From NCBI GenBank assembly GCA_046593355.1, contig JBKJNY010000207.1, positions 1-19,822 of the forward strand: a stretch of 19,822 nt of DNA, in the 5' to 3' direction. Origin of the DNA: SXOA01 sp046593355 (GTDB taxonomy: Bacteria; Planctomycetota; Planctomycetia; Pirellulales; Pirellulaceae). The position numbers were made by a program, and so were the translations under genes. Of the stretch, positions 1 to 7,034 are shown piece after piece. Positions within the stretch are counted from its first letter, which is position 1. Each line of letters begins with the position of its first letter. The notes under the pieces were generated by a model. That model was not told where the DNA came from and searched no databases. It was given only the letters and a program-made list of their open reading frames with translations.

Positions 1-1
1 G

Positions 2-82
2 GAGGCCCGCGGACATGGTTAAGTTCCTTTCGTCAAGGGTTCGGAAATCAAGACAATTCCCGAAACTTAACCCCGCGGCCTC
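2..82. repeat. Long imperfect hairpin at the window start
   Basis: Bases 2-12 (GAGGC-C-CGCGG type) pair with 73-82 with one bulged base, and bases 17-25 (GGTTAAGTT) pair exactly with 64-72 (AACTTAACC). The loop of about 38 bases contains a further short TCGG/CCGA pairing. A weak T-rich stretch (TCTTTCTCC) follows the right arm. It could be a terminator of a gene that lies left of the window, a small palindromic repeat, or part of a structured RNA; the sequence alone does not decide. Confidence 0.5.
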
Positions 83-96
83 TTTCTCCATAGCAT

Positions 97-163
97 CTGA
101 AGCGCCAGCGAAGGAAAGCGTGGCCCCACCGGAGAGCGATGCTGTCCTTCGCTGGCGCTTCAG
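97..163. repeat. 19-bp perfect inverted repeat
   Basis: Positions 97-115 (CTGAAGCGCCAGCGAAGGA) are the exact reverse complement of 145-163, separated by 29 bases. The arms are long and perfect, much like the short palindromic repeats seen elsewhere in this window. It sits in the leader of the M48-like gene, and its right arm runs into the candidate promoter before that gene. There is no T-run after it, so it does not look like a simple terminator. Confidence 0.7.
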
Positions 164-186
164 GCTGGTGTGAAACCGACTATACT
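159..186 (+). promoter_or_regulatory. Weak candidate sigma70 promoter for the M48-like gene
   Basis: TATACT at 181-186 is a good -10 box, 45 bases before the TTG start at 231. The best -35 at the right distance (16 bases) is TTCAGG at 159-164, which is poor and overlaps the right arm of the inverted repeat. Only the -10 is convincing. Confidence 0.3.
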
Positions 187-230
187 GGCAAACCGGTGCT
201 CCACTTCTTTCGATCCACGGGGAGTTTGTC

Positions 231-1616
231 TTGCCCATTTCCGTCACTTGTCCCCAGTGCAGCACCACGCTCAAGGTCAAGGATGAGCTGGCTGGGAAGC
301 GCGGCAAATGCCCCAAGTGCCAGGCGACCGTGCAGATACCCGCTGGAGAGCAGGCCGCCGCGAAACCGACCGCAGTGGTGACGGCGAAGGTGTCTGTTCC
401 CGCGTCGGCTGAACAGCGGCGAGCGAAGGTCCTGGATCCCCTCTCGGGAAACATTGAAAAGCTGCAATCGTCGGTTTCCTTTCGGTTCAGGATGACGCTG
501 GCGGCAATGGCGATTTGCTTGTTGCCCGTGCTTTACGTTGCATTCATCCTGCTGTTCGGCGGCGGCGCGATTGCCTGGCATCTGTACGCGCCCCAGCTCT
601 TGGCGAGCACGTCGGGCTTTGGGGGCGCTATGCTGCTCTATGGCCCGATTGCGATGGGGCTACTCATTGCCATCTCGCTCCTCAAGCCGCTGGTGGCTCC
701 CCGGCCCACGAAAGGGAAAACCAAATCCCTGCCGCGGGACAAAGCGCCGCTGCTTTACGAGCTTGTCGATAAGGTCGCCGCCACCATCGGCGCAGAAGCT
801 CCCCAGCAAATCGCCGTCGATGGCAACACGGCTCTGCATGGCTCAGCCTCGCGCCTGCTCATCGGCCTGCCGCTGGTTGCCGGCGTCACGGTACAACAGC
901 TCGCGGGGATGATTGCCCATGAATGCGGACGCCACGTCCAAGGGACCGCGGCTGGGACGGCCGGCTTCGTTCGCGACATCAGCAGCTTCTTCTTCCGCGC
1001 GGTGAAGGAGCGTGATGCCTGGGACGAGGCCGTGTATGCCGCTACCACCAGCCGCCGCTCGTGGCTGGGAAAGCTGCTCTGGCCGCTCCGCGCGTTGTAC
1101 ATGTTCGTGAAGATCCTGTTGTGGCCGCTGATGTATTTGTCACGGATGTTCTCCGGCTTGCTGCTCCAGAAGACCGAGTACGACGCCGACCTCTGCCAGA
1201 TCCGCCTCATCGGCAGCGGCCCGTTTGAAAAAACCTTCCGCGCCTTGCGAGTCATCGACTTCGCCTGGCAACAGGTGCAGGCTGACCTCGTCTTCCAGCA
1301 CAAGGAAAACCAGCTACCCGATAACCTGCCGCGGCAACTGGAAAGCGCCATCGCCCAGGTTCCCGACGACTTCCGCGTCGGACTCTCTGTCCAGGGTGAC
1401 ACTTCCGAAACCGCCGACTTCGCTCTCATCCCCGCTGAAAAAGACCGCCTCGCCGCCGCACACTCCGCCGCGGCAGTTGGAATCTATGTTTGTCCGCTCC
1501 CCGCCACCATCCTCTTCGACGACTTCGACGCGCTCGCCAAAGACGTCACCTGGGACTACTATCTCGTGGAGCTTGGTCCGCCCCTCGAACGCAGGTTCCT
1601 GCAGCCACTAAGGTAG
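231..1616 (+). CDS. M48-family (HtpX-like) membrane protein with zinc-ribbon N-terminus and altered HExxH motif
   Basis: 461 residues. The start is TTG, chosen because GGGGAG lies six bases before it and because the first residues form a zinc ribbon (CPQC at 7-10, CPKC at 27-30). Hydrophobic segments are visible at about 88-116, 129-153 and 282-312. Residues 229-236 hold the place of the M48 metalloprotease motif, but read AHECGRHV: H230 and E231 are kept, the second zinc histidine of HExxH is R234, and a histidine follows at 235. The third ligand of the family, a glutamate in an EYDAD context, is kept at 316-320. The sequence ERDAWDE at 260-266 is also family-like. M48 enzymes are membrane zinc proteases for protein quality control; this copy may be inactive or may use a shifted ligand. 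It precedes the terpene cyclase by 42 bases, with a small hairpin between, so shared transcription is possible but not shown. Confidence 0.8.
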   Translation: MPISVTCPQCSTTLKVKDELAGKRGKCPKCQATVQIPAGEQAAAKPTAVVTAKVSVPASAEQRRAKVLDPLSGNIEKLQSSVSFRFRMTLAAMAICLLPVLYVAFILLFGGGAIAWHLYAPQLLASTSGFGGAMLLYGPIAMGLLIAISLLKPLVAPRPTKGKTKSLPRDKAPLLYELVDKVAATIGAEAPQQIAVDGNTALHGSASRLLIGLPLVAGVTVQQLAGMIAHECGRHVQGTAAGTAGFVRDISSFFFRAVKERDAWDEAVYAATTSRRSWLGKLLWPLRALYMFVKILLWPLMYLSRMFSGLLLQKTEYDADLCQIRLIGSGPFEKTFRALRVIDFAWQQVQADLVFQHKENQLPDNLPRQLESAIAQVPDDFRVGLSVQGDTSETADFALIPAEKDRLAAAHSAAAVGIYVCPLPATILFDDFDALAKDVTWDYYLVELGPPLERRFLQPLR

Positions 1617-1617
1617 G

Positions 1618-1634
1618 CCGTCTCTCCGAGACGG
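1618..1634. repeat. Short palindromic repeat (CCGTCTC/GAGACGG)
   Basis: A perfect 7-bp stem with a three-base loop (TCC), two bases after the stop codon of the M48-like gene. It has no following T-run on the plus strand. Its small-loop palindrome form matches the other intergenic repeats in the window. It may stabilise the end of the upstream message. Confidence 0.55.
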
Positions 1635-1658
1635 TCAGGAGAAGACTCTGCTGTCCGC

Positions 1659-3536
1659 ATGATCGACCACCAGCGTCTCAAAGCCGCCTACGAAATTGCC
1701 AAAGCCGACCTGTTGGCCGAGCGGACGCCGGATGGACACTGGGTGGGGGAGCTTTCGACTAGCGCGCTATCGACCGCGACGGCGGTGAGTGCTTTGGCGA
1801 TTACGCAAAAACACGGAAGTACAGAATTTGATTCTCTCATCGCTGGCGGCATTGCCTGGCTCACCGCTCATCAAAACGAAGACGGCGGCTTCGGCGATAC
1901 CGACAAAAGCTACTCCAACATCGCCACGACAATGCTCGTTGTCGCGGCGATTCATTTGGCGGGAAACCAGGCGGAACACAAGGGGCTGCTGGAGCGAGCG
2001 GAGAAATATATCGACGCCAAAGGGCGGCTGAAGGGACTGCGGGAGCGGTATGGAGTGGATAAGACGTTTGTCGTCCCCATCATGACGAACCTGGCTCTGG
2101 CGGGGCTGGTGGAGTGGAAGGAGGTCTCGCCGCTGCCGTTTGAGTTGGCCTGCGTGCCGCAGTCGTGGTACCGCTTCATGCGGATGCCGGTGGTCAGCTA
2201 CGCCATCCCCGCCCTCGTCGCCATCGGCCAGTGCCGCTACTTCCACCAAAAGCCGTGGAACCCCATTTCGCGGCTGGTGAGAAGCCTCTCCATCAGCCGC
2301 AGCCTGAAGGTTCTCCGCCAGATGCAGCCGGAAAGCGGCGGCTATCTGGAAGCAGTGCCGCTGACGAGCTTCGTGGTGATGAGCCTCGCCTCCACCGGCC
2401 GCCAGGACCACGCCGTGACCCGCGAGGGAATCAAGTTCCTCGTCAATTCCGTCCGACCGGACGGCAGTTGGCCCATCGACACCAACCTGGCCACCTGGGT
2501 CACCACCCTCTCCATCAACGCCCTCGCCAGCGGCGGCGAAGACGTCGCCGCCCTCCTCGGCCCCCAGTGCCTCGACTGGCTCCTCTCCTGCCAGCACCTC
2601 ACCCGCCACCCCTTCACCGGCGCCGACCCCGGGGGCTGGGGATGGAGCGACCTCAGCGGCGCGGTGCCCGATGCGGATGATACGCCGGGGGCACTGCTGG
2701 CGCTTGTGCATTGGCACTCGTCGCCAGCTTGCACGAAGACCGAACGTGACCGCATCCGGAGCGCCATCACCGTTGGCATAGATTGGCTGATTGATTTACA
2801 GAACAGCGACCGAGGATGGCCCACCTTTTGTCGTGGCTGGGGACGGCTTCCATTTGACCGAAGCGGCACAGATTTGACCGCCCATGTCGTGCGCGCTTTC
2901 CTGGCGTGCGGACAATTGGATGGTGGTCCTTCAATGGAGGCCGAAAATGTGCGTCGGCTTGGTTGCGATTATCTCTTGACCCACCAGCAGACCGATGGCA
3001 GTTGGTTGCCGCTTTGGTTCGGAAATCAACAGCATGACCGTGAAGACAATCCCGTTTACGGAACAGCGAAAGCCCTGCTCGTTTTTAGAGATGCCGGCAT
3101 AGTCACCGAAGACCGACGTGTTCGCGGTCTCGCGTGGCTTCGAGACAATCAGAACCCCGACGGCGGCTGGGGGAGCGGCGTGTGGGGGAAAGACGGAGTA
3201 CTCAGTACTCAGTACCCAGTACCCAGTGCCGACCCAAACGCGGCTGTAACAAGCAGCTCCATCGAAACCACACCCAATTGCCCCCTCACTTCCTCCGTCG
3301 AAGAAACTGCCCTCGCCGTCGAAGCTCTCCTCGCCGCAGCGAGCGAGCTGGAATTCATGCCCGCCATCGAAAAAGGCTTGACTTGGCTCGTCCAGCGGGT
3401 GGAGCGGGGGGAACACCGGAATGCGGCTCCGATAGGTTTTTACTTCGCCAAGTTGTGGTATTATGAGAAGCTCTATCCGCTGGCGTTCACCGTCTCGGCC
3501 CTGGGCCGAGCCGTGCGGACGTTGAGCCCCGCCTGA
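1659..3536 (+). CDS. Squalene-hopene-cyclase-like terpene cyclase (prenyltransferase/squalene oxidase repeat protein)
   Basis: 625 residues, close to the 620-680 usual for squalene-hopene cyclases. The class II cyclase acid motif DxDD is present as DADD at 338-341 (PDADDT). QW-type repeats recur through the protein: QNEDGGFG near 72, RPDGSWPI near 266, GGWGWSDL near 325, QNSDRGW near 391, QQTDGSW near 443 and QNPDGGWG near 498. LPFELACVP at 159-167 and the tail GFYFAKLWYYEKLYPLAF (593-610) match the family's LPFE and C-terminal aromatic region. Such enzymes protonate and cyclise squalene or another linear isoprenoid at the membrane face. The ATG start has only a distant AGGAG (17 bases upstream). 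The next gene begins 25 bases after the stop and encodes a prenyl diphosphate synthase, which supports a joint terpenoid pathway. Residues about 507-543 are an extra loop partly coded by a 7-bp tandem repeat. The substrate (squalene or a different chain) cannot be told from sequence; no squalene synthase is in the window. Confidence 0.87.
   Translation: MIDHQRLKAAYEIAKADLLAERTPDGHWVGELSTSALSTATAVSALAITQKHGSTEFDSLIAGGIAWLTAHQNEDGGFGDTDKSYSNIATTMLVVAAIHLAGNQAEHKGLLERAEKYIDAKGRLKGLRERYGVDKTFVVPIMTNLALAGLVEWKEVSPLPFELACVPQSWYRFMRMPVVSYAIPALVAIGQCRYFHQKPWNPISRLVRSLSISRSLKVLRQMQPESGGYLEAVPLTSFVVMSLASTGRQDHAVTREGIKFLVNSVRPDGSWPIDTNLATWVTTLSINALASGGEDVAALLGPQCLDWLLSCQHLTRHPFTGADPGGWGWSDLSGAVPDADDTPGALLALVHWHSSPACTKTERDRIRSAITVGIDWLIDLQNSDRGWPTFCRGWGRLPFDRSGTDLTAHVVRAFLACGQLDGGPSMEAENVRRLGCDYLLTHQQTDGSWLPLWFGNQQHDREDNPVYGTAKALLVFRDAGIVTEDRRVRGLAWLRDNQNPDGGWGSGVWGKDGVLSTQYPVPSADPNAAVTSSSIETTPNCPLTSSVEETALAVEALLAAASELEFMPAIEKGLTWLVQRVERGEHRNAAPIGFYFAKLWYYEKLYPLAFTVSALGRAVRTLSPA
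3197..3231. repeat. 7-bp tandem repeat AGTACYC inside the terpene cyclase gene
   Basis: Four perfect units, AGTACTC twice (3197-3210) then AGTACCC twice (3211-3224), followed by a degenerate fifth (AGTGCCG). The run is read through in frame, coding for a stretch around VLSTQYPVPSAD between a QW repeat and the conserved SSVEETALAVEAL segment. Because the unit is not a multiple of three, gain or loss of one unit would shift the frame. Confidence 0.85.
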
Positions 3537-3561
3537 CGAGCCCGCCACTAGGATTCGCACC

Positions 3562-5469
3562 TTGGACTACGCACCCACCACTTCCGATTCTGGGCAGGCT
3601 GGAAGCCTACCCCACGATGGGCCAGCCGCCAGCTTGCCCTACGAGGAAGACTCGCCCCCCGAGTTTTCCGGCGAGGCCCCCAAGCGGAGCAAACGCCGGC
3701 AGACGGCTCATCTGAAGCTGGTGCCGGAAACGCGGGAGCTCAGGGACAAGCTCCATGCCAAGTGCCGCGACGTGGCGGCCACGCTCGATAAGGCCCACCC
3801 GCTCGGCAAGGAGGAGATGGAAAAGGTCGTTCGCGATACCCTCGCGGAGCTGAACCTCGCCGAAGGGTACGTCGGCTGGATGATGGTGGTCCTGGCAAGC
3901 GAGTTCTGGCGTGACCAGGTCGCTGCAGTGCCGCCGTCCCGCCGACTCTTCCTGCTGCCGCACTGCCTGAAACACGCGGAAGGTTGCCCCGCTGACTATG
4001 ACGAGTTCGGCCTGGAGTGCAAAAAGTGCGGGGCGTGTGCCATCGCCGATTTCCGCGGCCTGGCGGATGAGATGGGGTACAAGGTCCTCGTCGCCGAAGG
4101 TTCTCCCATCGTCCTGAAAATCATCGTCAGCGGCTATGTGGATGCCATCGTCGGCGTCGCCTGCCTGAACGTGCTCGAAAAAGCCATCGACAAAATCCTG
4201 CTCGCCGGCATCCCGTGCATGGCCGTGCCGCTCCTCTCCAGCGACTGCCGCAACACCAGCGTGGACGAGGACTGGGTGCTGGACATCATCAAGACCCAGC
4301 CCGGCCAGGCGACGCAGCAAACCGCCAGCTACGTCCACCTGCTCCGCTCCGCCAGCAGCCTGTTCAAGCCCGAAGAGCTGGACCGCATTTCCCCGCGGCT
4401 GCGGGGCGGGCCGAAACTCTCGGAAGTGAACGGCCAGGGGATCGCCGCGATCGACCCCATCGCCGCCACCGAGGCCATCGCCTACGACTTCCTCGGCAAG
4501 GGGGGCAAGTACTCCCGCCCCTTCATCACGCTGGCCGTCTACGACGCGATGACCGGCGGCAAAGGGACGCTGGCCGGCGGTGAGCAGCACCTGGCGGGCA
4601 TCAGCGATTCCGTCCGCCGGGCGGCGATGTCCATCGAGACCTTCCACAAGGCTTCGCTCGTCCACGACGACATCCAGGACAACGACTCCTTCCGCTACGG
4701 CGAAGAGACCATCCACAAACGCTACGGCATCCCGACCGCCATCAACATCGGCGATTACCTCATCGGCCTCGGCTATCGGCTCGTCAGCCGCGAGTCGAAG
4801 ACGCTGGGGCCGGACGTGGTGGCCGACATCCTCGATAACCTGGCAGACGCCCACCTGAGGCTCTCCGAGGGGCAAGGGGCCGAGTTGCTGTGGCGCGATG
4901 CCCGCGACAAACGCCTGAAGCCCATCGACGCCCTCAAGATTTACGCCCTCAAAACGTCCCCCGCCTTCGAAGCCGCTGTGTTCAGCGGCATTCGGCTGGC
5001 CGGCCCGGCGGAAGAGTACAAAGAGCCGGTGCGGCAGTTCGCCCGCAACCTGGGTGTGGCCTTCCAGATTCTCAACGACCTCAACGACTGGCAGGGGGAC
5101 GAGCACAACAAGCTCTCCGCCGGCGGCGACATCCTCGGCGGCCGCCCGACCGTCCTTTGGGCTCTCGCGCTCGAAGGACTTTCCACTGCTGGGCAGGAGG
5201 AACTGCTTTCGCTCGTGAGCGGCGACCACCGCATGGCCGGCGAGCGAATCGCCCGCGTCCGCCAGCTCTACGAACAGGCGGGCGTCTTCGAGAAAGCCGC
5301 CCGCCTCATCGACAAGCATCAGGAGCGCGCCGAAGCCATCGCCGACAAGCTCCAGCCCGAAGAGCTCCGCCGCCTTCTCTACTACCTCATCGACAGCGTC
5401 CTCGATGGCCCGCGGGGCGTGCCGCAGGGGCAGGAAAGACAACTGTTGCCGCTGCAAATCCAAACGTAG
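3562..5469 (+). CDS. Fusion protein: DUF116 domain plus polyprenyl diphosphate synthase
   Basis: 635 residues from a TTG start (no ATG is available before residue 86). Residues about 95-245 match DUF116: PHCLKHAEGCP followed by CKKCGAC gives cysteines at 135, 142, 153, 156 and 159, a likely metal or Fe-S site. Residues about 300-620 are an all-alpha isoprenyl diphosphate synthase: GGKYSRP at 314-320 binds diphosphate, the first Asp-rich motif is DDIQD at 369-373 in the context HDDIQDNDSFRYG, and the second is NDLND at 505-509 rather than DDxxD, followed by GGRPT. It should condense isopentenyl diphosphate with an allylic primer to a longer chain, in the cytosol. It lies 25 bases after the terpene cyclase, so it probably supplies that enzyme's pathway. 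The first 35 residues are low-complexity and partly coded by a palindromic repeat (3592-3615); the true start could be further in. The role of DUF116 is unknown to me. Confidence 0.85.
   Translation: MDYAPTTSDSGQAGSLPHDGPAASLPYEEDSPPEFSGEAPKRSKRRQTAHLKLVPETRELRDKLHAKCRDVAATLDKAHPLGKEEMEKVVRDTLAELNLAEGYVGWMMVVLASEFWRDQVAAVPPSRRLFLLPHCLKHAEGCPADYDEFGLECKKCGACAIADFRGLADEMGYKVLVAEGSPIVLKIIVSGYVDAIVGVACLNVLEKAIDKILLAGIPCMAVPLLSSDCRNTSVDEDWVLDIIKTQPGQATQQTASYVHLLRSASSLFKPEELDRISPRLRGGPKLSEVNGQGIAAIDPIAATEAIAYDFLGKGGKYSRPFITLAVYDAMTGGKGTLAGGEQHLAGISDSVRRAAMSIETFHKASLVHDDIQDNDSFRYGEETIHKRYGIPTAINIGDYLIGLGYRLVSRESKTLGPDVVADILDNLADAHLRLSEGQGAELLWRDARDKRLKPIDALKIYALKTSPAFEAAVFSGIRLAGPAEEYKEPVRQFARNLGVAFQILNDLNDWQGDEHNKLSAGGDILGGRPTVLWALALEGLSTAGQEELLSLVSGDHRMAGERIARVRQLYEQAGVFEKAARLIDKHQERAEAIADKLQPEELRRLLYYLIDSVLDGPRGVPQGQERQLLPLQIQT
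3592..3615 (-). repeat. 24-bp palindromic repeat, copy 1 (within coding sequence)
   Basis: The 24 bases here are the exact reverse complement of 10969-10992. The unit is itself a hairpin: GGGCAGGC and GCCTACCC pair with one G-T wobble around a TGGAA loop. It lies in codons 11-18 of the DUF116-prenyl synthase fusion and is read in frame. Confidence 0.85.
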
Positions 5470-5486
5470 CCGCCCAACGAACGGTG

Positions 5487-7031
5487 CTATGGGCCGCTCA
5501 CTTGGACCGTAATCACCTGCACGTCGCCGAATGCTTGCCGGCCGGTGACCGTGATCGCGGCCGTTTTCTCCGCGAAGGATTGAACTAAGTCCTCCTTCAC
5601 GGCTACTGCCTTAACCGCAGAGAGGCGCAGAATGATGATGGCCCCACCAGCACGGAGCACATCATTACGAATCTCCGCGGTGAGTTTTCCCGGTTCGCTC
5701 ATCGGCAGTGGAATCAAGTCCTTGTCCTCGGCGTTCAGCGGATAAATCGCCTTCACCGGTAAGAGCCCATACTCCCGCAACTTGTCATCATGCGGCTGGC
5801 GGAGGGCATCGGTTTCAATCAGGCCGGAGTGAACCAGAATCTTCCAGCCGGGGTGCTGCCGGTGCTCTTGCTCCGCCGCAACAATAGCGGAACGCCAGAC
5901 TTCTCGCCGGTCGATGAGGATGCGACCTTCGGCGACATAATTCCGCACGATCCCGGACCACCAAAAGGCGGCCACGGTAACGGCGATCAGGGCAGTCACG
6001 CGGAGCGGCCGGCCCGTTGGAATCTGCGAAGCAATGGCGACCGTCGCCCATAGCGCGGGAAGAGTCGAGACCACGTACCGCGGATGAAAGAGCATCGCGA
6101 TCTTCAGATAGGAGAGGGTCCACGCCAGCACAACAGGAACGGCCGCGGCTACGCAAACGAGCGTCAGTCCGCGTGGCAAATGGCGGGCAGATTTCCAGAA
6201 ATACAACGGCAGCAGGCAGACTGGCACGGCGGTCCACGGGAAGCTCACGCACAAGTCAGCGATGCTGGGCTGGTCAATGAATGAGCCCCAATTCTTCCGC
6301 CGCGAGGCGATCTCGTAGAGCTGCACCAGGGCCGGAGCACACAACATGGCGATTCCGCCGAGGTCCACGAGCCAGGATTGCCAGTTGTATTCTTTGCTGG
6401 GACGAAACACGGAGAGAATCAGCAACGCCCCGAAGACGGCGGAGAGAAAGATCGCGCTGGTGTAATGGAAGTAAAAGAGCGCCGCACATGCCAGTATGAA
6501 CCAGAGTGGTGCTGCCGCGGATGGCCGAGGGTGGAGGTTCAAGGCCGCGACCAGAACAGCTACTGACAGGAGCTGCACACAAGCGTAGGGGCGTGCTTCC
6601 GTGGAATAGAAGATGGACGCGTGATCGATGGCGACCAAAAACGCTGCCAAAGGCGCAGAACAATTCCGGGCCGCGTCATTTCCGTTGGGGTCATCTTCCT
6701 CTCGGAGCCACAGCCTTCGCACCAGCAGCCACGTCATCCCCGGCAATGCAATTCCCGCCAGCAAGCTCGGCAGCCGCAGGGTGAACTCGCTTTCGCCGAG
6801 CAGTCGGGTCACGCCCCACACCAGGTAGAAGTACAGCGGCGACTGGTTCCCGGCCGTCGCACGCTCGGCAACTTGCGACAAGCCGCCTTGCACGCACCAC
6901 GAAGTGTGCAGCTCATCGACCCACAGGCTCTCGTTGATTTGCCAGAGGCGCAGCATTGCGGCCAGGGCCGTAATGCCGGCGAGGATCAGCAAGCTTGGCA
7001 ATGAAGAAGTGCGGGACATTTCCCGCATCAT
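5487..7031 (-). CDS. GT-C glycosyltransferase, GT39/ArnT-like integral membrane protein
   Basis: 514 residues with about ten hydrophobic segments, the first at 11-28. The first periplasmic loop holds the GT-C acidic pair in ESLWVDELHT (D39, E40), and a second family signature is seen at YSTEARPYA (142-150). Such enzymes move a sugar from a polyprenyl phosphate carrier to an acceptor (protein, lipid or glycan) on the outer face of the inner membrane. The start is the first of two adjacent ATGs three bases after the stop of the ATPase gene upstream, so translation is probably coupled; a third ATG five codons in is also possible. The gene converges on the DUF116-prenyl synthase gene with only 17 bases between stops. 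Its place at the end of a set with two P-loop ATPases suggests a polysaccharide or glycan export locus. The acceptor is unknown. Confidence 0.85.
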   Translation of the reverse strand: MMREMSRTSSLPSLLILAGITALAAMLRLWQINESLWVDELHTSWCVQGGLSQVAERATAGNQSPLYFYLVWGVTRLLGESEFTLRLPSLLAGIALPGMTWLLVRRLWLREEDDPNGNDAARNCSAPLAAFLVAIDHASIFYSTEARPYACVQLLSVAVLVAALNLHPRPSAAAPLWFILACAALFYFHYTSAIFLSAVFGALLILSVFRPSKEYNWQSWLVDLGGIAMLCAPALVQLYEIASRRKNWGSFIDQPSIADLCVSFPWTAVPVCLLPLYFWKSARHLPRGLTLVCVAAAVPVVLAWTLSYLKIAMLFHPRYVVSTLPALWATVAIASQIPTGRPLRVTALIAVTVAAFWWSGIVRNYVAEGRILIDRREVWRSAIVAAEQEHRQHPGWKILVHSGLIETDALRQPHDDKLREYGLLPVKAIYPLNAEDKDLIPLPMSEPGKLTAEIRNDVLRAGGAIIILRLSAVKAVAVKEDLVQSFAEKTAAITVTGRQAFGDVQVITVQVSGP

Positions 7032-7034
7032 ACG

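Noticed and set aside
1..85. Possible tRNA or other stable RNA because of the GGTTCGGAAATC word
   Set aside because: No cloverleaf can be built; the stem is a single long hairpin with a large loop.
3607..5463. 618-codon open frame on the minus strand
   Set aside because: It is the antisense shadow of the DUF116-prenyl synthase gene, whose motifs are unmistakable; the translated product is Val/Ala/Gly/Asp-rich with no recognisable domain.
5470..5486. Bidirectional terminator between the convergent genes
   Set aside because: Only 17 bases lie between the two stop codons, and neither a stem nor a T-run is present there.
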